DNA from: Piliocolobus tephrosceles
Taxonomy: Eukaryota; Chordata; Mammalia; Primates; Cercopithecidae
DNA: 64,000 nt
Assembly (NCBI RefSeq): GCF_002776525.5
Contig: NC_045444.1
Span: 26,932,658 to 26,996,657 of the forward strand
Direction: 5' to 3'
Shown piece after piece: positions 58,167 to 64,000 of the stretch (position 1 is the stretch's first letter; the number at the start of each line of letters is the position of its first letter). The position numbers and the translations under genes were made by a program. The notes beneath the pieces are model-generated. The model was not told where the DNA came from, did not search any database, and worked only from the letters and a program-made list of their open reading frames with translations.

Positions 58167-60189
58167 AAATACATCAATATATATGAGAAAGTATTAAAAA
58201 TTAGCTAATTACTTTCAAATTAGCCAGAGACCTTAAGCAGTGAATACTGGTAGCCAAGTATGCACAGAGAAGTAACTTAAGTTTAAGACAGTAAGGTTTG
58301 GAAGTACAGAAAGACACAGATACACAAAACTGTAGAAATATGGAAAGGTTAGAAACATAGAGAGACAGATACACAAAACCAAATCAGTAATAAGTGTGTA
58401 GAAAATAATTTGGCTTTGGGTAATGTTACTTATAATGCTATAAAACACAGATTTATCTACTTCAAAAACACAAGGAATAAGGACTTCCACTTGTATGGAC
58501 TAAATTTTAAGCAGCTGTAACAGGCAAGGATTTAGTGGTTATTAGTATTTCAGCTCTGATGTGACAAAGCAGTTGTTGTAAGCTAGAATGATGTGGATTA
58601 ATAGGGGCACACAAAATACCTATGTCAATGGAAGACGACAAATATCCAAATCAGGACCAAAAGTGACACTCTTTGCCTCCAAGCTAAGTAAGACCTTCAT
58701 TTAGCCAGTATTAAAAGTTATTGCCAGAATTATCTTGCAGGAATACTTGTATATTATATGTGAATTGATACTTTCATATAAACTTGTACCTATGAATGTA
58801 TATAGAATGGATATATATGTGACTGTCACCAAATTAATATCTAATTTTTTCATCAATGTGCATTTATTGATCCTGCCTTTTACTTTTGTTCTTTCTTTTT
58901 AAAGAAACCCCAAGTCAAAAAGAAAGATATATACTCCAGGTAATGTAAAGGTGGTGTAACTGAGCCAACTGTGCCACTTCAATGTCAGAGCATTTTGCCA
59001 ATATGACAAAGCTCAGGCTGGGGCAGGAAGGAAAGCATCAGAATGGTGCTTAAACAAGGACAACTCTCCGGCAGGAGGACCTGCAGCTGCCTACAATGTC
59101 TACATACACCGCAGTTCACACATTTAAATGTCACTTTCACTTGCTATATAGGAAGGAAAGGCTAGGATAATTATTGAAAGAAGATATAACATCAGGAAAA
59201 CCCAAATACACAAGCATATAAATATATAGCGTATTATTTAAATTTGTTCACTTAGCAAACGAAGTGATGTGAAAGTATTAAATTGAAATATCTAGTCTTT
59301 TCTTTCACCTTGCCACTTTAGAAGTCATTTATAAGTACCTCCCAAAATAAATAAATTGAATAATTAAAGTATGCAATGTAATTGATACTAACATAATTAA
59401 TGAAACTAGCTTCATTAGGTAATGGAAGCTAAAAGGTAGGCCACACATAACTTAATCTCATTTTTATTTTGAATTTTAAAACCAGATACCAAACTATATG
59501 AAAATTTCATTACTAGTATTTATTAGAAATATGAGACCAAAATCAATGACAACTTTAACTACAGTGAGGATATTTTGAGATGTGTTTGACATAAGGAAAT
59601 ATAGTTAATACCTTTCCCATATTCATGAAACTTATCTTTTATTCACATTTCAAAACAATTTTAAAATAATTGTTTTCTTAGCCCTTTTAAAAACTGGTAT
59701 CTATTTCTATTCTTTCTGTCAGAATAGGTTCCTTATTGTTTCTTGCTTGTCTAAAATTTTTTATTTATATAACATATTTAAAGGAGATATGCTGTTATAA
59801 ACATACAAATTCTACTCATTCAATCTGCATTTCGCAGCAGTGATCTCCTTAGGAAAAATATGTTGTGTGAAACAATTTAAAATATTTTAAAAACCCTAAA
59901 GATTAGAAATACTCAACAGTAAAACATATCTCAATGTGTCTCAGTATTAGAAATCATACTTTTTTCTTTAGCATTGTTTACAATTTCTTTTTAACTAATT
60001 AGTTCAGTGTTCAAAGTACTTGCTAGTTGTGGGTGGGGAGTCTTTACTCTTTTGAGCCTTCAAGGTATCTTTTAATACCTTTCAATGTAAATAATGTGAA
60101 GTTATCAGAGGAAGAATGCTGTTAAGTCCTTCAGAAAAGTCTATTTGAGAAGTCTTTCCAGAATCCTATTAAAATGATACTTACTTCAA
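58167..60189. other. non-repetitive stretch
   Basis: No gene or confidently assigned repeat. A slightly G+C-richer part at 58960-59110. Confidence 0.45.
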
Positions 60190-60214
60190 GAAAAAAAAAA
60201 AAAAAAAAATTCCT

Positions 60215-60529
60215 GGCCCGGCGCGGTGGCTCAAGCCTGTAATCCCAGCACTTTGGGAGGCCGAGACGGGCGGATCACGAGGTCAGGAGATCGAGACCAT
60301 CCTGGCTAATACGGTGAAACCCCGTCTCTATTAAAAAATACAAAAAAACTAGCCAGGTGAGGTGGCGGGCGCCTGTAGTCCCAGCTACTCGGGAGGCTGA
60401 GGCAGGAGAATGGCGTAAACCCGGGGGACGGAGCTTGCAGTGAGCTGAGATCCGGCCACTGCACTCCAGCCGGGGCCACAGAGCGAGACTCCGTCTCAAA
60501 AAAAAAAAAAGAAAGAAAGAAAAAAAAAA
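60215..60529 (+). mobile_element. AluYR-type (Old World monkey) Alu
   Basis: Nearly consensus-like young Alu with CTCAAGCCTG, GAGACGGGCGG, ACTAGCCAGGTGAGGTGGCG, GGCGTAAACCCGGG and GAGATCCGGCCACTGCAC, a combination typical of the AluYR (YRa) subfamilies of Old World monkeys. A long A-run (60191-60209) precedes it, so the target duplication is blurred. Confidence 0.92.
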
Positions 60530-61639
60530 TGCCTATCATTCATTCCACTGCATTGTTCAGTTGTCACTTTTAGTTTAGTTAGAGCAAATCCAGAACCCAA
60601 GCACACTATCCTTTCACTCGTTCTTCCATCTCCACGCCCCCTCTCAAGTATATAACATGGGGAAGGGTTGTTTTCTGATACCTTTAACCATTCTGCCAAA
60701 CAGGAATATATTACAAGGAATATTTAATAGCTTCAAGAAGCCAAATATATTTCCTATTGCTTGTGTAGAGAGCTATTTAGTATCTAAGATCAAAGATATT
60801 CTTTTAAATTTAATATGCATCTTCTCTGCCTTTTCATGAGTTATTTCTTGAGCATTTTACAAACACCGTGCTACCCCTTCTCTTAACAGAATGGTTTATA
60901 TGACTTGCTTGATCAATATTTAAACTTGTTTTGTCCTATTAATAGGAAAAACCTTTCTATCCTTTCCTAAAGAGATGACTATGTATATTTAATTTACAAT
61001 TTGGTTGGTAGTGATGACATGTATTGCATTTTGGGAAGAACAGTCTTAACAGGTGCATGGGGCAATAGGAGGGCATCTGCAAGTAGCCAGCAGATGGGCA
61101 TGGCAGTGGGAGAGGACCACCAGGTAATCAGCAGATGGACAGCGCAGAAGAAAGGAAACTCCGTGTGAGCAGCGAACGGCTAGACCAGCAGTAAAACTTT
61201 GCCACTTGGCATATGGTAGAATGCTCATTGCATCAGCTGGAATTTGTACTACTACAGTTTTGGCCAAGTTAGGAAGAGAGATTTCTAAAATCTGCATATG
61301 ACATTTGATTCAAAATTCAGCAATGTTTTCACAGACAAAATTGCAAATTCTTCCTTAACAAGTTGTATTACTCTTCTTCTTGGTTCACAAAAGAATTTGG
61401 TATTTTGTATTCACAAAATCATTCTGAAACTGGGGTCAAAATCCATCCACCTCACCAGAAGAAAGAAAGTTTTTAAAAAGTAAAGACATTCACTTGCATT
61501 AATTAAAAAAAAAATCCTAAAATAATGATGTGTTTCATCTTGGTATGTATTTAATGGAATAGCCCATTCATTCATTTATTAATTCATTCCAAAATCTTGG
61601 TAAAAGTGTTAGTGCTTTATTAGATACACCACCTGCAGC
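60530..61639. other. non-repetitive stretch
   Basis: No gene. At 61040-61190 it is G+C-richer and CAGCAGATGG-like words recur. The antisense 83-codon open frame there is not recognised. Confidence 0.4.
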
Positions 61640-61960
61640 TTAATCTTCCTATGTCACAACCTTGATTATTTCAGTCTCCAGCTTAAATACCTTTATTTTT
61701 TATTGCCCAATCATAAAAAGTTCAAATTACGTAGTGTGAGCATAGCCCCTCCACAATCTGGTGTCAAAGCGTCTCAGAGTCATAACCCAAACTGCTTTGT
61801 ACATCTTCTATAATTGTTTCTTTTTCTGATATATGACATACTTATTTGTCTGATTTTGTCCACCAGGTCTCACCACCCATTTCTGTCCAATCTTAACCAT
61901 TCTTTAAAACCCATTCGAGTATTTAAATGAATAGATCTTGATTATATTATCTTGAATGGA
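61640..61960 (+). mobile_element. probable L2 fragment
   Basis: ATTGCCCAATCATAAAAAGT, then CCCCTCCACAATCTGGTGTC fit L2. Confidence 0.5.
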
Positions 61961-62454
61961 AGGGTTTGGCAAAGAAACAACTTTCTAAACTGAGTTTTAG
62001 AATATTTTATTCGAACATGTTTCTTTCTCTATTGGGGGCTATTAGACCAAGTAACTACAAATTTTTAAGGAACTGGAGATTGTGTGTTTATATTTCCTAA
62101 TGACACTTAGAACTTTCTGTTACTGTGTTTTTCAAAAATGTCTCTTATTTTAGTTACTAAATTGAACTCCTTTAGGAATTACTAAACTAGACCTACCATG
62201 GTGTCTTAACCATAGTAAATATTCAATGAATATTTGACAACAAAAATACTTAAGAGTAACAGATAATTCTTAAAAAGGAAATATCATTTAATATTTTATA
62301 TTTAATCAAAGACTCAAATGAATGTATCATACTACCAGAAGTCTTTTAGATACTTCTTTAAGACTTATTTGTTATTTTACATGTGCTTTTGTGTAGGTGG
62401 TGCTTAAAAATGTTGGAATATACTTAAGACATTTTCTACTTAAATGTTGAAAAA
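61961..62454. other. non-repetitive stretch
   Basis: Nothing recognised. Confidence 0.4.
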
Positions 62455-62645
62455 ATTCCCCAATTATAATTTGTTAAAATGTATATTTATTCTACATATA
62501 TGTTTTCTAAACAAAGATAAATTCAGCATACATTCTTTTCAAAGTATACAATTTCCCCAATTCTAATGTGTTAAAATGTATATTTATGCTATAAATACTT
62601 TCTAAACAAAGATAAGTTCAGCATAAATTATTTTCAAATTATAAT
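62455..62645 (+). repeat. tandem duplication, two ~95-bp units
   Basis: Units 62455-62551 and 62552-62645 share TTCCCCAATT, TGTTAAAATGTATATTTAT, TTTCTAAACAAAGATAA and TTCAGCATA. Confidence 0.92.
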
Positions 62646-62950
62646 AAGCTCCAAGAAAATAGAATCAAATTTCTAGGGTTTTATGGATTTGGTTTGATTT
62701 TCTCCTCCATATCATACTTCTATCTCATCCAGCATTCAGCCCTTATCTTGATACAAAGTCAAGGGCAAGTACTCTTCTGTATGTTATAATCAGCATTCCT
62801 GTGAAGATTTCATACCTCGATCAATTATATTTGAAAACATCCTAGAAAAATATCAGTGTAATTGGAAGAGCATTTCTCTATTCACTTTTGTAAAGAACTG
62901 GGCAAGGCATAGCAAAGGAAATAACAGAATGAAGATATATAACCTGCAGG

Positions 62951-62951
<1 letters not shown>
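62646..62951. other. non-repetitive stretch
   Basis: Nothing recognised. Confidence 0.4.
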
Positions 62952-63000
<49 letters not shown>

Positions 63001-63126
63001 GAATGATTAAATTATACACACAGCGGAATAATTAAATCATACACACACGCAGTGGAATGATCAGATCATGCACACACAGTGGAATGATTAAATCATACAC
63101 ACACACACACATATATATACACACAC
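62952..63126. repeat. (CA)n followed by CA-linked palindrome minisatellite
   Basis: About 23 CA units (62953-62999), then four ~23-31-bp units (63001, 63024, 63053, 63080). Each unit holds a variant of ATGATTAAATCAT followed by a CA tract, and the array ends in TATATATACACACAC. Confidence 0.93.
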
Positions 63127-63629
63127 TTATGAAAGCATCTCATTGTACCCCATAAATGTATACTATTATTATTTGTCAATTAATATAAAGGAACTGGGGT
63201 AATGAATCGGAATCCAAGAAGTGACAAGTCAGCTTCTTCCACTTATCTAAGCAACACATAGAAGGTACATAACATTGATTTATACACATACATCTTTCAA
63301 TCTGGCATCTGAAAAGTAGATGTTTTACTTTATAAATTCTACACCCCAAAGTACTTCAAAATAAAATATAGTAATATCTATTTTGATATTTCCAGATAGC
63401 ACAATTTATCTTAGCATTTTTGCGCTCCTAACTTATAGCACAGAATGTGAAAACGCGAAATTTGAATCTGGAATTTTTTAAGAGTTTAAGTCATCTTATT
63501 ATATGTTCTAACTTCAAATAAAATAACCAAGCTTTGTAATTATGTGTATGCTTCTGAGTATAAAAATAAAAATGCACACAATCTCTAGTACTTAAAAATT
63601 TGTAGTTACTTGGACTAATAGGGCTCACT
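63127..63629. other. non-repetitive stretch
   Basis: Nothing recognised. Confidence 0.4.
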
Positions 63630-63908
63630 AGAGAAAGAAATATGTTCTAATAAAATATTCTAAAGCTCAGCTTAGAAAGTTGTTTATTCACCAAACACTT
63701 TCATTCACTGAGCGAAAACAGCTTATGATGAATCTTTTAGAAAGCATGCTTATAGTTGCTTTTAATAGCTGCATGTGTAAACCCATGTAATATGAACCAA
63801 TGGAGAAAGAAACATGTTCTAATAGGTTTTCAGTTTGCTTACAAAGGTGTTTCTCTGTGAAACTCTTCTATTCGCTGAAAGAAAAAAAAAAATTATGATG
63901 CATCTTTT
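63630..63908 (+). repeat. spaced direct duplication, two ~108-bp copies
   Basis: Copies 63630-63738 and 63802-63908 share GAGAAAGAAA-ATGTTCTAATA at the start and TTATGATG-ATCTTTT at the end, with more diverged middles. Confidence 0.8.
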
Positions 63909-63909
63909 C

Positions 63910-64000
63910 TGTTTGTTTGTTTGTAGAGCTGGGGTATCTCTATGCTTCCCAGGCTCATCTTGTATTCCAAGTCTCAAGTGATCTTCCCACTTCGGCCTCC
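63910..64000 (-). mobile_element. Alu/FLAM monomer, cut by window end
   Basis: TTTGTTTGTTTGTAGAGCTG, then AAGTGATCTTCCCACTTCGG fits the reversed left monomer of an old Alu or FLAM. It runs past the window. Confidence 0.75.

Noticed and set aside
57781..58177. 126-codon and 84-codon minus-strand frames, with similar ones in other Alus
   Set aside because: Typical antisense Alu open frames (CLSLPSSWDYR-like peptides).
61046..61297. 83-codon minus-strand frame in a G+C-richer patch
   Set aside because: No recognised domain and no splice or poly(A) signals in order. The patch is too short to be a CpG island.

Overview
This window looks like gene-poor nuclear DNA from an Old World monkey (Cercopithecidae). 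The DNA is A+T-rich. It is full of primate Alu, L1, MIR, L2 and MaLR-LTR repeats, and no reading frame can be called a conserved protein-coding gene with confidence. The lineage call rests mainly on the young Alu at 60215-60529. It combines several bases typical of the AluYR group of macaque/baboon-type monkeys (CTCAAGCC near the start, GAGACGGGCGG, GGCGTAAACCC and GAGATCCGGCCACTGC).

Layout. 1-12900 is mostly non-repetitive DNA with an MLT1 LTR, a MER5A copy, decayed L2/MIR pieces and a CA-rich minisatellite (8943-9146). 12900-20900 holds three Alus, an MST solo LTR, a split direct duplication (12930-13034 / 14446-14545) and local tandem duplications. 21369-27610 is a complete but dead minus-strand L1 (5'UTR, ORF1, ORF2, 3'UTR) between exact 11-bp target-site duplications. 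27940-29843 is older L1M DNA containing a striking, nearly identical 341-bp inverted repeat around a 496-bp spacer. 30180-37207 has L2, MIR and four closely packed Alus ending at a 100-N assembly gap (37208-37307). 37740-42460 is an ancient minus-strand L1M with a plus-strand, younger-looking L1 ORF1 fragment embedded in it. 42470-50600 has L2, MLT1, THE1 and MST elements. 50600-64000 has L1 tails, an imperfect ~650-bp palindromic element (54217-54882), three more Alus, and a cluster of tandem duplications and a minisatellite near the right end.

Working parts. The only recognisable protein-coding content is L1 ORF1/ORF2, and it is broken. Two weak exon-like signals are recorded at low confidence: plus strand 1832-2040 and minus strand 45463-45631. 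No rRNA, tRNA, snRNA or CRISPR array was seen. Repeat assignments come from recognising sequence by eye, so the ends of ancient repeats (L2, MIR, L1M) are good only to tens of bases.

The most unusual structure is the 28664-29843 inverted repeat. Its arms lie in old L1 sequence yet differ by only two substitutions and one 2-bp indel, which points to a recent inverted duplication, arm-to-arm gene conversion, or an assembly artefact.
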